Shown piece after piece: positions 44,520-56,106 of a stretch of DNA of 64,000 nt (position 1 is its first letter; each line of letters opens with the position of its first letter). Both the position numbers and the translations under genes were made by a program. The notes beneath the pieces were generated by a model. It saw only the letters and a program-made list of their open reading frames with translations. It did not search any database and was not told the DNA's origin. The stretch is from Takakia lepidozioides (lineage: Eukaryota > Streptophyta > Takakiopsida > Takakiales > Takakiaceae), in contig CM060733.1 of assembly GCA_030704615.1 (NCBI GenBank), forward strand, positions 55,428,001-55,492,000, written 5' to 3'.

Positions 44520-47070
44520 AGCTTCCACGCCGAGTGAAGCCTTCATGGTAATTGAGTTAGAGGATGCCCTTCTTGAGCTTAAAGGTTTCAAAGCCCCTGG
44601 TTTGGATGTGGTTCCAGCCGAGTTTTATAAGGCCTTGTGGTCGGACTTTATTAAAATGGTGAATGACATTGCTGCTAAGGATATAATGCCTTCCCACTGG
44701 CTCAAGGAGTCATCTCCCTCATCTTTAAGAAAGGGGCCTGGACTCTTATTTCAAACTACCGTCCGATTACACTTTTGAATGTTGCCTATAAAATTGTTGC
44801 CAAGTGCCTTGCTCTCCGTCTTCAGCAGCGGTTTCTTCCAAGCATCATTAGACCATCCCAGTCGGGATTTGTTAAAAATCGAATGCTCCTTGACAATATC
44901 ATTTTAGCCAATGAAGCTCTGCATTTTGCGAATGCCTCTCTGGCGGTAGTCATGCTGGACATTGAAAAGGCTTTTGATAGGATAAATTGGCCGTTTCTCT
45001 TTGGGGCTCTCCATAAGATAGGGCTTCCCCCTTTCTTCATTCTCTTCTTCTTTCTGCTGCCTCCAGGCGGGTAATTACTAATGGACACCTTTCTCGTCCT
45101 TTCCCCCTTGAGAGATCCGTCGGCCAGGGCTGTCCGCTCTCCCGCCTCCTTTTCCTCATTGCTGCTGACTATCTTGGTTAACCTTCCTGTGATTCAAGGT
45201 TTGTTCATTCCACACCTCAGTGTTAAATTCAACCTTAACATCTCTTCTTATGCAGATGACACTACCCTCTTTCTCAGAAATGACCTGAAGATTAACATAG
45301 ATAATGCGTTTGCCACCCTGGATTCCTTTTGCCTGGCCTCAGGATTTAAGGTCAATTGGAGGAAGTTCAAGGGGCTGCCCACCTCCCATTTGGGGCTTAG
45401 ATTGGGGTTTGTCTTGGCTCAGAGTCCCATCCACTGCTTGGTCACTTAATGGGGCATGGTCTTTCGCTGGAGCAGCGCTTTCGCCCTATTTTAGCTAGAC
45501 TAAAGGGAAAGCTTAGTTTTTGGTGTTCCTCTTGGCTGTCCCTGGTAGGCAGAGCGCTGGTGGTGAATCAGATTCTTGAAGCCTCAATCTGGTTTATTGC
45601 CTCTGTATGGTACCCGGGTGTCTCAATTATCAAACAAATTAAAGCACCGGTTCGTAACTTCCTTTGAGGAGCTGCGGATGGCAGTGGCGCGTAGATCCTT
45701 GGTCTCCTGGAAACAACTTTGCCCAAAAAAAAAAGTTGGGTGGTTTGGGCATTTTAGATTTGGAATCCCAAATCACGGCGCTGCTTGGTAAGTTTCCCAG
45801 GTCATTTCTACCAGATGCAGGCCCGTAGAAGTTTCTTTTGTGGAAACATTTGGAGTCAGCCACACCAAAAGCTAACCCCCTTTGGTGCAGATCTCTGCGC
45901 TGGCAAGGAGGAGCTCTGAATCGCAGACCTGTGGGCAGCTCTTCAACCTAGCTTTCTATCTGGGGTGCATGGGTTAAACTCAGGGAACATCTCTTCCAGC
46001 GTCCCCCAAGTTGTTGGGAAGAGGTGATGAGGCAACCGGTGTTTGGTAATTTACAGCTTGATGATGAATGTCTTGCTAACTGCTCTCGGCCATGGGCTCG
46101 GTGGGAAGCAGCAGGCTTTACTTCTGTGGGAAACTTATGGGTGGCTGGTTCTATTGCTCCCCCTCCTTCTTGGTCTTTATCGGGTCACCGCAGCTTTGCC
46201 TTTCACTGGCCCAACATCTCCTCGGTCATTTCTTCTCGCATCTGTTAAGCTCGTGCCAGCAGCCCTGGCTGGCCCCTTCCTGGCGGGGTTGTTTGGGAGG
46301 TATGTGACGTAATCTTTGTCTCTCATCTCGAGGATTCGGTGGCTTCGGGGCTGGGCTTCTCTGCTGGTGCCTCGGGGGCTTTGGCCCCTATTGCTTTGGT
46401 GTCGGTGCATGCTCACTCTCTCTTTTTTATTAAAATTGTTGACTGCTCCACTGGGAGAATAAACCCCATGCCCGGCAGCTCTGATACCCTGGCTCAATGG
46501 GGGGCAGCACTCCCCTTCTTCTGGCTTTTTAGTCTTCTTGTGCTGCAGCTTCCCTGGGATCCAGCGGAATGAGCATGGCTTTATAAAGACAGGCCTGCCC
46601 CATTCTTCTCCTTCTCGGCCAAGATGGGTTACAATTTGCTGCTCCCTCAGTTCCCCATGGAAGCTAAGCTAAGTGCTAAATGGGCCCATCTAGCCATCCC
46701 CAGAGCAGGTTGGAAGAAAATCTGGGCTGATATCTGGCATACTCACAGAGCTACGAAGATAAGTGTCTTCTTATGGAGACTTGCGAATCGAATTTTGCCA
46801 GTGGAAATTCACAAAAAATAGCATAAATGGCAAAGTGGGCATTCCTGGGACAATGGTTGGAGCCTCGAGTGGCACATTGCCCCTTTAGATGTTTGCACGA
46901 TCTGCACCTCGCAGATGTCAGAATCTCTAGAGCACTGTCTTATTTCCTGTGATTTTGCTCGATTAGTGTGTATAAAAATTCGTATTTTCTTCCTCCCTTG
47001 GAATTCTATTGAAATTTCAAACCATTCCACTCTCCTATTTAACCTTTCTAATGGGGTTACTTGGCTGTCA
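44520..47070 (+). mobile_element. Decayed L1-like LINE: reverse transcriptase and zinc-knuckle region
   Basis: Reverse-transcriptase text is spread over several frames. 44545-44778 has the GFKAPGLDVVPAEFYK motif. 44775-45074 has AYKIVAKCLALRLQ, PSQSGFVKNR and LDIEKAFDRINW. 45081-45449 has the catalytic SYADD box. 45449-45667 has LSLVGRALVVNQILEAS. 46624-46821 and about 46880-47060 carry the RT-linked zinc-binding region (FLWRLANRILPV, then CTIC and ESLEHCLISC). At least four frame changes and lost segments make it non-functional. The endonuclease half is absent. No poly-A or simple-repeat end is obvious. It lies 0.8 kb past RPS6 on the same strand. Confidence 0.85.
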
Positions 47071-47147
47071 GTAACCTGCTCCACCCATATCCACTACGCT
47101 GTAGCCAACTCCATCCCCATCATACACTCTTATAACAGCTACCTCCC

Positions 47148-47447
47148 ATGTACCCATCCTCTTTGGTCCCTCAAAACCCACCGTATAACCCATTGCCCGC
47201 ACGGGAGATACCCCCACAACCCCTGGCATCCAAACACTCATCTCGCCACCCACGATCCCACTTTAAGTCCTATAAACTAGCTTGTGAAACACTTTTACTT
47301 CTTCGTTGCGGGCACATCCAACCAAACCCACGTCCCTCTACCATCACCGGCATCATCAACAAGCTTCCCAAGGACCATCAAGAAAGACGAACTTTATTTT
47401 CAAACCAACACCGTCTCGCTTGTACCTGCATACCAACACCTAAGTGA
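47148..47447 (+). pseudogene. Fragment with 2A-like motif, N-terminus of another retroelement ORF
   Basis: This is a 99-codon frame rich in Pro and His. Near residue 60 it reads LLLLRCGHIQPNPRP (47292-47336), a decayed version of the DxExNPGP 2A-type motif that begins the ORF of several non-LTR retrotransposon families. The Asp and the Gly of NPGP are both changed, so ribosome skipping is not expected. No endonuclease domain follows, so this is a truncated copy or the 5' end of another insertion. The match is a short motif only. Confidence 0.45.
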
Positions 47448-47933
47448 CCACTTCGCTCCCTTTCTTCCCCACCCCTCCACCAATACCCACAAACCCACAC
47501 ACCCAATAGCTACCTTTTGGGTTGTGAGCCTACCAAAACCCATCCCTAGTCAATGCCACACTTAAACTAAACATGTACCCGTGCACCACCTCCTTTTCTC
47601 ACTAATCATCATCATCTCCCCCAATACCCTCAATATGCGATGACTACTTTAAAACCCATTCAAATGAGTTTTCTTGGCGCTTGGCAACAACAAAATATGC
47701 AAGTTCTGTTCGATTTGCCTCAGAAGATTTTCTGCATTTCGTTGCATATAGATTAGTGGTCAATACATTTATTGTAATTCATTTTTACAGTCAATTCTTC
47801 AAAAATATTTGTTGTAAGTATACAGACTATTTGACGGATAATGGAATGATATTTCTTGTTTACTTTTATTTTTTCTATGTCATTTGATACTTATTAAAAA
47901 AACGTTGTGTTTTATTTAAGGTTTGTACTAATG

Positions 47934-48031
47934 TTGAGCGGACATTAGATTTTGCTTCAAACCCTTGGCGGATCCCAGCCCGGTATGTGTGTGTGTGCGC
48001 CAAAGGTCAAAAAATCTAATGTCCGCCTCAA
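47934..48031. repeat. Short element with 20-bp terminal inverted repeats
   Basis: TTGAGCGGACATTAGATTTT at 47934-47953 is the reverse complement of 48011-48031, apart from one extra C. The 98-bp unit has a CCCAGCCCGG and GT-repeat centre and no coding sense. It could be a tiny MITE. Confidence 0.65.
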
Positions 48032-48472
48032 TGAGGAATTACCGGATACGAAGATAACCGTAGCTGGTTGAGAACTGGTTCTTTTGATTTTATTTTGATT
48101 TTTATTTATTTTTAAAATTGTGGCAGTAGTTGATTAGAGAGGGTGAAAAAATAACCACCAAGAGGCCATGGAGCTTATAGTGGGAAGACTGCCTCGTAAC
48201 CAAGAGTACAAAGAAAACATAAAGAAAGAAAGTTTTGAGATCAATGAAGCAGAGAGAAAGAGCCAGAATGTACTATCATGAAGAAGATAAAGATAAGATA
48301 AGACTAACGTCCAGTGAATTTACAAAGCCTACTGCTCAACACACAGGCCATCGAGGGCCCAATGGACGGTTTGAAGGCACATGTTGAAGGACCAACCTAG
48401 GATCACCTAGGTTATGCACAGGAAAGGCACAACACCCAACCACTTAGGGCGGGAGATGATAGTAGAGAGTGA

Positions 48473-49262
48473 AACTTAAGTGCAGATCAAGAGACCTAAC
48501 CCAAGAACCAGAAAATTGAGAAAGACATCAGCTTGGCGTGGAGGCTCGTAGTGGGGAGAAAAGGGGTCAAATATACGACTAAGGTGAGGGATATCGGAGA
48601 TCAAGTAGGTAGAGGGAAATTGTTTGACCCTCGCTGCGTTGACCAAGTGGCACGCAGCCATTTGTTGGTTTTTGGGTTGGATGAAGCAAGATCCCATGGG
48701 GATGGAACCCTCCAATTCCCATGCCCATCACATTTCATCCCGTCATGCAAATTTGGATTTTTCAGCTTCATAATGTTTTTTTTTTTTTTTTTTTTTTTTC
48801 AATAGCCCAGAATTTGGGGCCCATTTGCAACTGTGGCCTTTCCTATCAGATTCATTGATTGGCCCAAACATTTTCCAGGACCTGCACAGGGTAGTTATTG
48901 CCCAAATGTACAGTCAATTTTCCAAATTTCTGATTTTTCTAACATTTATAAGATTCTTGATCTGAAACCACAGCCGCGTGAGCTGCAAATATCACAAGGA
49001 GATGGGAGCATAGCAAATGACTAGATGGAGGTTGTCTATGACCAAAATGAGCAAATTGAAGATCCTGATGGAAAGGTAAGAACGAGGAAGCCAAAACAAA
49101 ATTAACTTAAGTGCAGATCGAGCGACCTAGCCCAAGAACCAGAAAACTGAGAAAGACATCAGCTTGGCGTGGAGGCTCAAAGTGGGGAGACCTCCCCAAT
49201 ACCAAGGGATCAAAGATAAGACAAAAGGTGAGAGATATCGGAGATCGAGTAGGTAGAGGGAA
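48473..49262. repeat. Direct repeat of about 155 bp, two copies
   Basis: The segments 48473-48625 and 49102-49262 are about 85% alike by eye: both contain AACTTAAGTGCAGATC upstream, CAAGAACCAGAAAA/CTGAG, AGACATCAGCTTGGCGTGG and GTAGGTAGAGGGAAA. A T-run (48776-48799) lies between them. They could be LTRs of a small element, or two insertions of one SINE-like repeat. I see no primer-binding site. Confidence 0.6.
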
Positions 49263-49349
49263 AATGGCCACAGAGTGTGGTGTGAAAACTGTGACCAATG
49301 ACAAAAGATTAAACTATACAGGACGTTATCAGAGTTACATTGGTTGCCC

Positions 49350-49908
49350 ATCTATGCTATAGTGGAAGAGTAAACATAGACAAGAGTGAGATAAGTGACA
49401 GCATGATTGTGATTGCATATGGCAACACTGCCCCTGAAGATCAATTCACAACAATCGAGGAGGTCGCATGAGCGGTGAGCATGAGCGGAGTATTCCAAAC
49501 CTTGCCCGAATCTACACTGAACCACAATTATAGAACCGAAAACGCAGATCCCGACATCCCCGCGCACCGACTTCCCCATACATAAAAGGGACAATTTGGG
49601 ATTTTGTAAACGTCCACGGATAGGGGTTTCAACGCCTATAGCCGTGCCCACAGTTTGGCCGTTATAGTCGGCATCAACTACAACACAACAAGCCAATTTG
49701 AGATAAAACACCTTTACCCGTGCCAAGCGTGCGGGTGTTGTAGTCGCCAACGACTACAGAAAGCATCCGAAATTATGAGGGTAATCTGTTAGAGGGCTGT
49801 CTGGGACTTAGGTAGTTTTACGGGTTCTGTGGGATACCCTTAATTTTTGCGCAGACTTATGGATGATAGACTTAGACCAACACATGCCTTAGGGGTGGTA
49901 GACAGGCT
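49350..49908. other. Region without recognised gene
   Basis: A 132-codon minus-strand frame (49750-49352) shows no family motif. The sequence has several ACTACAAC/GTTGTAGT-like words. Probably retroelement-derived DNA, but unproven. Confidence 0.35.
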
Positions 49909-49910
49909 TA

Positions 49911-50145
49911 CACAGTCAGTCACAGCCTTACACAGTTAGACACAGCTTGACACAGCCTTATATAGTTTGTCACAGCCTGACACAGCCTATCACAGTCCAA
50001 CACAGCCAGTCACAGCCCGACACGGTCCAACACAACCAGTCACAGCTCGGTACAGTCACAGCCTGACATAGTCCAACACAGCCAGTCACAGCTCGGCACA
50101 GTCACAGCCGACACAGTTTGGTACAGCCCAACACAGCATTCACAG
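49911..50145. repeat. CACAG minisatellite with a unit near 10 bp
   Basis: About 20 degenerate units such as CACAGCCAGT, CACAGCCCGA, CACGGTCCAA and CACAGCTCGG follow one another. The period is about 10 bases with slips. It lies just upstream of the decayed gag-like frame and may be part of that element's LTR or leader. Confidence 0.85.
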
Positions 50146-50694
50146 GAAACGGTTATTATTGGCAGGGAACGACTGTGTGGGAACAACATCTGCAGAGGGA
50201 ACGTGCATTCTGTCTTGAATGGCAGTTAGTTAGTTAGGCGGTTAGAACAGCTTGCAGATAGATTAAGCAGAGTAGCAGCAACAAGGGACACACTTCTTGG
50301 ATCACGACTTGGTCATCGCGGGAAGGGAGCACGAACTTGAGTACAAGGATGGAGAGCACGGTGAAGGAGGAGAGACGATCTGTTGATGCTTGATTCATGC
50401 AAGCTGTAGAGATGTACTATAGAGCAGATTAGAGACACCATGGCTACGGCCTGATACTTGATAGACAATAATCTGATACATATTTGATACACTCACACTG
50501 TGTAGACAGACTTGAGTGAAGCTGTGGAATGAATGGATGAGTGGATGGAACCTGGTAGATTGCTGAAGCAATCTCATACTTAATTATAGACAGTAAGGTA
50601 ACTTGCTAACATGAATGTGAGAAGGAATACAAATATGAAGCATCCCCATGATACACTAGCTGTAGGTCATGACTGATTGTTCTGAGCAGGCTGA

Positions 50695-52067
50695 GTGCTT
50701 AGAGATTTCCAACTCTTCTATCTTGGAGTTCCCACCTCGGATAGCGAAGTGATGGGTAGTAAAAGCCACTCGACATTTGGCAACCATACTGGGGAACTGA
50801 GTCAAGAACAACCAGATGTGACATGCATCTGGTGGGATCATGGTGGTTGGAGAATCAAAGAATTTGATGTGAATCAAATTCCCTGTGGAACTGAGAAAGA
50901 AAGATTGTCCAAACAATTCTTTCAGAGGTTCTTGGAATTGCCAGATGGTTGCAAAGAAAACATTCTTAAGAGAGTGCATGATGTTGATCCAGAGTGGGGT
51001 CTGGAAAAAAGAGTGATAAAGATTTATCAAGTGGCATGTAGGGGAAGAGCAAGTTTGTTACCAATACTGGTTTATGTGATAGCATTGCTATCCATTAAAT
51101 GAGTGGAGTTTGAAAGTTGGGAGGAACGAAAAGTGAATGTTTACACTCACATGCAAGAAGAACTTGTACTGGTAAAGAATTGGATTCCTAAGGATATCCT
51201 CTGGATCAAACTTACACCAAGAACAGCTTTTCAGACGTGCTTGCCATATGGTTATATGGTAACGGAGTCTTCTAGTATAGCCAAGGGTGCATTAAAGTTT
51301 GAAAGAAATCCAGGCATATACGAGAGATACTACAGAAGAGAGTTTTGGTTATTGCCTCATTAAAGATATGAAAGACATGGGACATGAGTGATGAAAGAGA
51401 AGCTAGACTCCACAAATATTCAGCAAAAAGATAAAGTTATTTGAAAGCTAATTATCCATATCTTTGGGAGAGAGGAATAGACATAGGAGAATCATCTGGA
51501 CCTCTCACACCATTAAGACCAGAGAGAACATCACCCATACCGGAAGAACCAGAGTAGGATGTCACTCCTTCTTATTCTCTACAAGAAAGATTAAGGGATT
51601 TGGTACAGGAAGAAGATCAGCCACGAGGGGAAAGAACTGAGGTACATCCCTGCATTAAAGATTTGACAGAAATCTTTGATCGGGGTTGGCATGGAGCACC
51701 AAAAGCAAGAACACCAGTTTCTGAAGCACAAGACAAAGAAGGAGAGGATGATGTGGCTGAGCCAACGGAGCGTTCAAACTCTCCAACACCACTTCAGTTG
51801 AGTTATATGAGTGAGAAAGAAGAAATCCAAGAGAAGAACTTGGAAAATGAAAACAGATAGAAGAATTTGGAAGATGAAGAGTATGAAGAAGTAGACCCAA
51901 CAGTTGAGGTTGAGACTACAACCAGGACATCCCAACCTATTGGACCTGGATCAAGTGGAGCACTTGGATCACAGGCCAACAAAGGTGTCGGCTCAGGGGG
52001 ATCAGGTGGGCAGCTTGGATCTAGCTTGCTTTTCATTGAAAGCTTTCTCCTGTCATCTTTGGTGTAG
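50695..52067 (+). pseudogene. Decayed gag-like retroelement ORF
   Basis: One frame runs 50695-51363 with a single in-frame TGA (51100-51102). It reads IWWDHGGWRIKEFDV, FFQRFLELPDGCKENILKRV, VNVYTHMQEELVLVKNW. After a frameshift, 51600-52067 (one TAG near 51860) continues as an acidic Glu/Pro/Ser-rich tail. The long charged protein placed ahead of a pol suggests a gag, but no CCHC zinc knuckle is visible and I do not recognise the family. It ends 48 bp from the end of the minus-strand Ty3-type pol, tail to tail. It is broken by at least two stops and one frameshift. Confidence 0.5.
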
Positions 52068-52114
52068 TCTTTAGGAAATTTCCCTGTGTTCAGATAGTAT
52101 TGGATTGGCCATTG

Positions 52115-54176
52115 TCAATCGTCTTGATCTTGATTCTGAATGTCTTCTGATTCTTCTTGGGTAACTGTATAAGCTCCAATACTGATATTGGCCAATTCAT
52201 GATTGTCTGTTTTCTTGTTTTCTTTATTATCTCCTTCTTCTGGATCTGGCTCTTCCTCAATAATAGGTCCTTCATCAAGAGGTTCATCTTCATCTGATGA
52301 GTCATCTTCTTCATCAGTGTCATCCATGAGTTTAAGAGTATCTGGAAGGTCGTAGTCTCCTTGAAACACTCCCAGAACGTCTAGAGAATCTGTCTCTTCA
52401 TCTTGTGCTTTTGGTCGAACAGCAAACAGAAATGCGTCGGGAAGTTGATCTTCTACCCCCGTGGCTAGTTCTCCTGTAGTAATTCTTGACAGATGATCTA
52501 CTGTAACATGTAATCTTCCTGGTTTATGAACAACTTCAAAATCATACTCATGAAGAAGTAATAGCCATTGAGCAACCCTGCCACTAGCTAGTGGTTGATT
52601 CGCTAAATGAACTAGAGCATGATGATCAACAATAAACTTAAAGCGATTGCCAAGTAAATAATGCCAAAACTTTTGAACAGCATAAATCATTGCCAATGCT
52701 TCCCTTTCTGTGGTGCTATAGTTCTTCTCGGCTGTTGTCAACAATCTCCTTGCATAATAGATTGGTGAATCTATTGTGCTCGTCACATTCTGAGCTAGCA
52801 TTGCTCCCAAAGCAATTCCTGATGCATCACTGTGTACATGAAATGGTAAATCCCATCTTGGATTTATCAGAATTGGTGTTGTTGTGAGTGCCCTTTTTAG
52901 GGAATCAAATGATTCCTGACAAGCTGGAGACCATTGGTATTCGACATCTTGCTTCAGCAGTCTATAGACTGGTGCCGCTCTATGAGCATATTTGTCCATG
53001 TACCTTCTATAATAGCTTGTCTGTCCCAGAAATCTCTTGAGTTTCTTGGGATTTTCTGGTGGTGGTATTTTCTGGATAACCTCCACTTTCTTTGGATCCA
53101 CCAGAATTCCCTGTTGGCACACAATGTGTCCCAACAATAATCCTGAATTCACACAAAATGTACATTTTTCCGGATTGAGACTTACTCCATTGTTCTTGCA
53201 GGCTTGTAAGCAAAGTTTTAACTGTGCCAAGTGTTGGATTTCTGTCCGAAGACACTGAAATCATCCAAAAATACCTGCATAAAATCGTTGAGATAATTCT
53301 TGAATATCTCAGATATTGCTCGCTGAAACGTGGCTGGTGCGTTGCAAAGTCCAAATGGCATGACTTTTCAAGCATAGGCCCCCCATTCAGTGATGAATGC
53401 GGTCTTTTCTCGGTCTTCTTCTGCCATCTGCACCTGGTTGACCCACTGAACCCATCCATGAATGAGTACATCTCATGTCCTGCCACTGTGTCCAACACTA
53501 TTTCGGTGAAAGGTAATGGAAAGGGGTCTTTCTTGGTTCCTGCGTTTAACTTGCGGTAGTCCACACATACTCGTAATTTTCCATTTTTCTTGGGTACTAT
53601 CACAATGGGCGATAACCATTGTGGTGTCTTTACTGGGTATATGAATCCTGCATCCAGTAATTTCTTGATTTCTTCCCAAACTTTAGCTGCATAGTTGGGG
53701 TTCATTCTGTAACGGTTCTGACGAATTGGTCTTGTGTCAACTTCCAATTCAATTCGGTGCTGACAGATGTTGGAAGGTATACCCTTCAAATCTTTGAAGT
53801 TCCAGGCAAATACATCCTTGTATTCAGTGAATAATGTAGTGGCTTCTTGTAGAAATGATTCTTCAAGACCTGCACTTACTTGTATTATCTGTGGTTCTTC
53901 CACTGTTCCCACATTCACTTGAATCAATTGAGTTTCTTCCGTTACTGTCCATCCTGGAATTTCTTGTCCGATGGTCGCAATCGTGGCAGGTACTTCACTG
54001 ATTTTAATGTCTTCTTCCATTTCTTGATAAAAACGGGCAGGGTGTGTGTCCATAGCTTCTTCCTCCGGATCTTCCATTCTCGGGGTATTCGGTTCTCCTT
54101 GGGTGTTCACCATGTGACATCCTACTGTTGGGGTATGTTTGACCACTAATTGCCCAATAGGTTCCAGCTGTGGATG
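52115..54176 (-). pseudogene. Ty3-type pol remnant: reverse transcriptase and RNase H
   Basis: Read on the minus strand from the CACTA boundary. The linker before RT ends TLFTEYKDVFAW; RT follows with YRMNPNYAAKVWEEI, PIVIVPKKNGKLRVCVDYR and MYSFMDGFSG. The frame changes near 53450, and the catalytic FLDD box (about 53250-53275) lies in a third frame. The last frame (53230-52115) has FLGQTSYYRRYMDKYA, then RNase H with HVHSDASGIALGAML, STTEREALAMIYAVQ and DHHALVHLANQ. After RNase H, instead of an integrase, comes a 100-residue acidic tail (TDEEDDSSDEDEP) to a stop at 52115. Two frameshifts in the RT make it inactive. The 5' half of the ORF lies beyond the CACTA insertion. Confidence 0.88.
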
Positions 54177-55254
54177 CACTAAAAGAAAAACGCGGAATAA
54201 CCACTCATTTTGAGTGGTAAAAGACACTAAACCACTCTGGCCCCAGAGTGATGAAGAACCAGTGCATTAGGACAAGTGAGTGGTAAAAGACATTACGTGG
54301 CACCGGTGGTTAAGGACAGTGGTTCGAACCACTCACGTCCGGGTCCACCTGTTAGCTGACGTGTCACAGTGGTAAATTAACCACTGTGACATGTCAATGA
54401 CGTGTCACTGAGGTAAACCAACCACTTATGACGTGTCACAGTGGTAAACTGACGTGTCATAGTGGTAAAGTAACCACTTCCGTTTTGTAGTGGAGACGTG
54501 TAAGCCGGTGGTCCGTGGATGATATTGGAGATTATGTCGATTCGTGGCGACACTCTCAGCATGGTCACATGTCGTGTGTCAATGCTACAAAATGGATGGA
54601 GTGAAAAATTCAATGACTTCCGAAACCACTTGTTGAGTGACCACAAAATGACTCATAGAGTCATTCTATGAAAACTAAGAATATACAATATCACTCACAG
54701 AGCGGTTATGTGAGTGGATGATGTCTCTCAGCAGGTCATTGGAATGATTACCCACAGAGTGGTGTGTAAGCTATTTGAGTCATTCATGGTGTCTCTCTGA
54801 GTGGGAACTATGGATTTGAGTCATTACTAACAGAGTGGTGTGTAAGTGATTAGGAATACCACTGGAGGAATTCATACCACTACTACAGTAATATATATGT
54901 GACTACTTATACCACTATACTAGTGGTAATGTAGGCAATTGTGTGCATTTGGCTACTCCCACAGTTTTAAATTATACCACTATTACAGTGATGTGCAAGT
55001 GATTATGAACATGACTAGAGGAACATATACCACTAGTGTAGTGTTTAAAGAAGTACCATTGGGGATTCAAGCTCCACAAAATAGAATAAAATCCCAGAGA
55101 GTTAAGTGTTGGAACACTGTCAATAAAATCCAGCCATGATAAAAGCACTAAGCCTAACTTCTACACAGCGTCTCCGCATGCATGCTAGGAACATTGAACT
55201 GCTTTCATGCCTTCTTCTCACTGCCAGCAATGTCTATGCCCGGGCGAACGAAAT

Positions 55255-56106
55255 CTAAGCCCTCTTCATGTTCTTCTCTGGACAAAGACAATTCAGACCC
55301 ACGACATCCTCCAACATTGTTTGCGGTGGGACCTCTTCCTCGTTAGGGTGAGGCAAGACATAATTGGCAATATAGATATCATTCACCTCAACCCGCCACA
55401 ATCCCTCAGGTATAACACGGCAGTGATATGTATCTTTGCCAGGCACACCAGTGACAATTCCACTGGCAGCCCTGTGTCGTGGTAAATGGGGATCATATAG
55501 GCTGATTTTGTCCTTCAACTTAAACTGCACACAGCACCCACCATAAAACCCACATTAATCAATCCATGAAGACATACATGTACATTGAAAACTAGATAAT
55601 GAGGACCGCCTAGTATAAGCAATCACTGAAAGTGTAGAGTACTTTTGGTAGCATAAGAATATTTGCCACTGTGGCAGGGGGTTGATATTTGGGGGTTGCC
55701 TTTGAAGGCGCCGCAGTTGGTGCACTGTCGGTGGCAGTATCAAGAGCGTCTTTCTCAGCCTACAAACATCACGCCCAACACCCCTTAGCAGTTTCATTTA
55801 GCAATGCATCTACTAATAGTTTGAAGTACCCAACATGTAAATGGCCACATTGTACAGAACTGATAGCCAACAGGTGCATGCAGGCTCACCTCTAGTACGG
55901 AGACTGTTGCATGGAGAGGCGCCTCCTGAAGGCCCACCTGATTCTTACTCCCGCTAGAACTTGGTGTTATGTCACCATTTGCATCAGTCAAGGACTTTGT
56001 GCCTTTGGCAGCAGTGGCTCTGGTTACATGCCCTCTTTTTCGCATGTACTTCTTCTCAGCTCCCTTCACGATGGCTGGGGCAGGGTCCTCTGCTTTAGTC
56101 CCCTTC
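55255..56106 (-). CDS. CACTA-encoded protein, transposase_24-like C-terminus (spliced, partial)
   Basis: Minus-strand exon-like pieces with good splice signals are 56106-55890 (EKKYMRKRGHVTRATAAKG), about 55759-55640 (an Ala/Pro-rich stretch ending NILMLPK before GTACTC) and about 55526-55255. The last reads LKDKISLYDPHLPRHRAASG, IPEGLWRVEVNDIYI and VLPHPNEEEV, a pattern like the C-terminal half of plant transposon proteins of the transposase_24 group. Upstream (56490-56330) is a Trp/Gln/Gly repeat stretch (WVQQGPNGPWVQ) that may belong to the same gene. The start is not found. Its likely role is element DNA binding, by analogy only. Confidence 0.5.

Noticed and set aside
52690-53560. Plus-strand ORFs of 60-111 codons over the Ty3 pol
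   Set aside because: They are antisense shadows of the RT and RNase H reading frames.
53007-54227. A single intact 406-codon Ty3 protein
   Set aside because: Its first 17 codons are CACTA terminal sequence, and after the MYSFMDGFSG box the frame is wrong. The catalytic box is in another frame.
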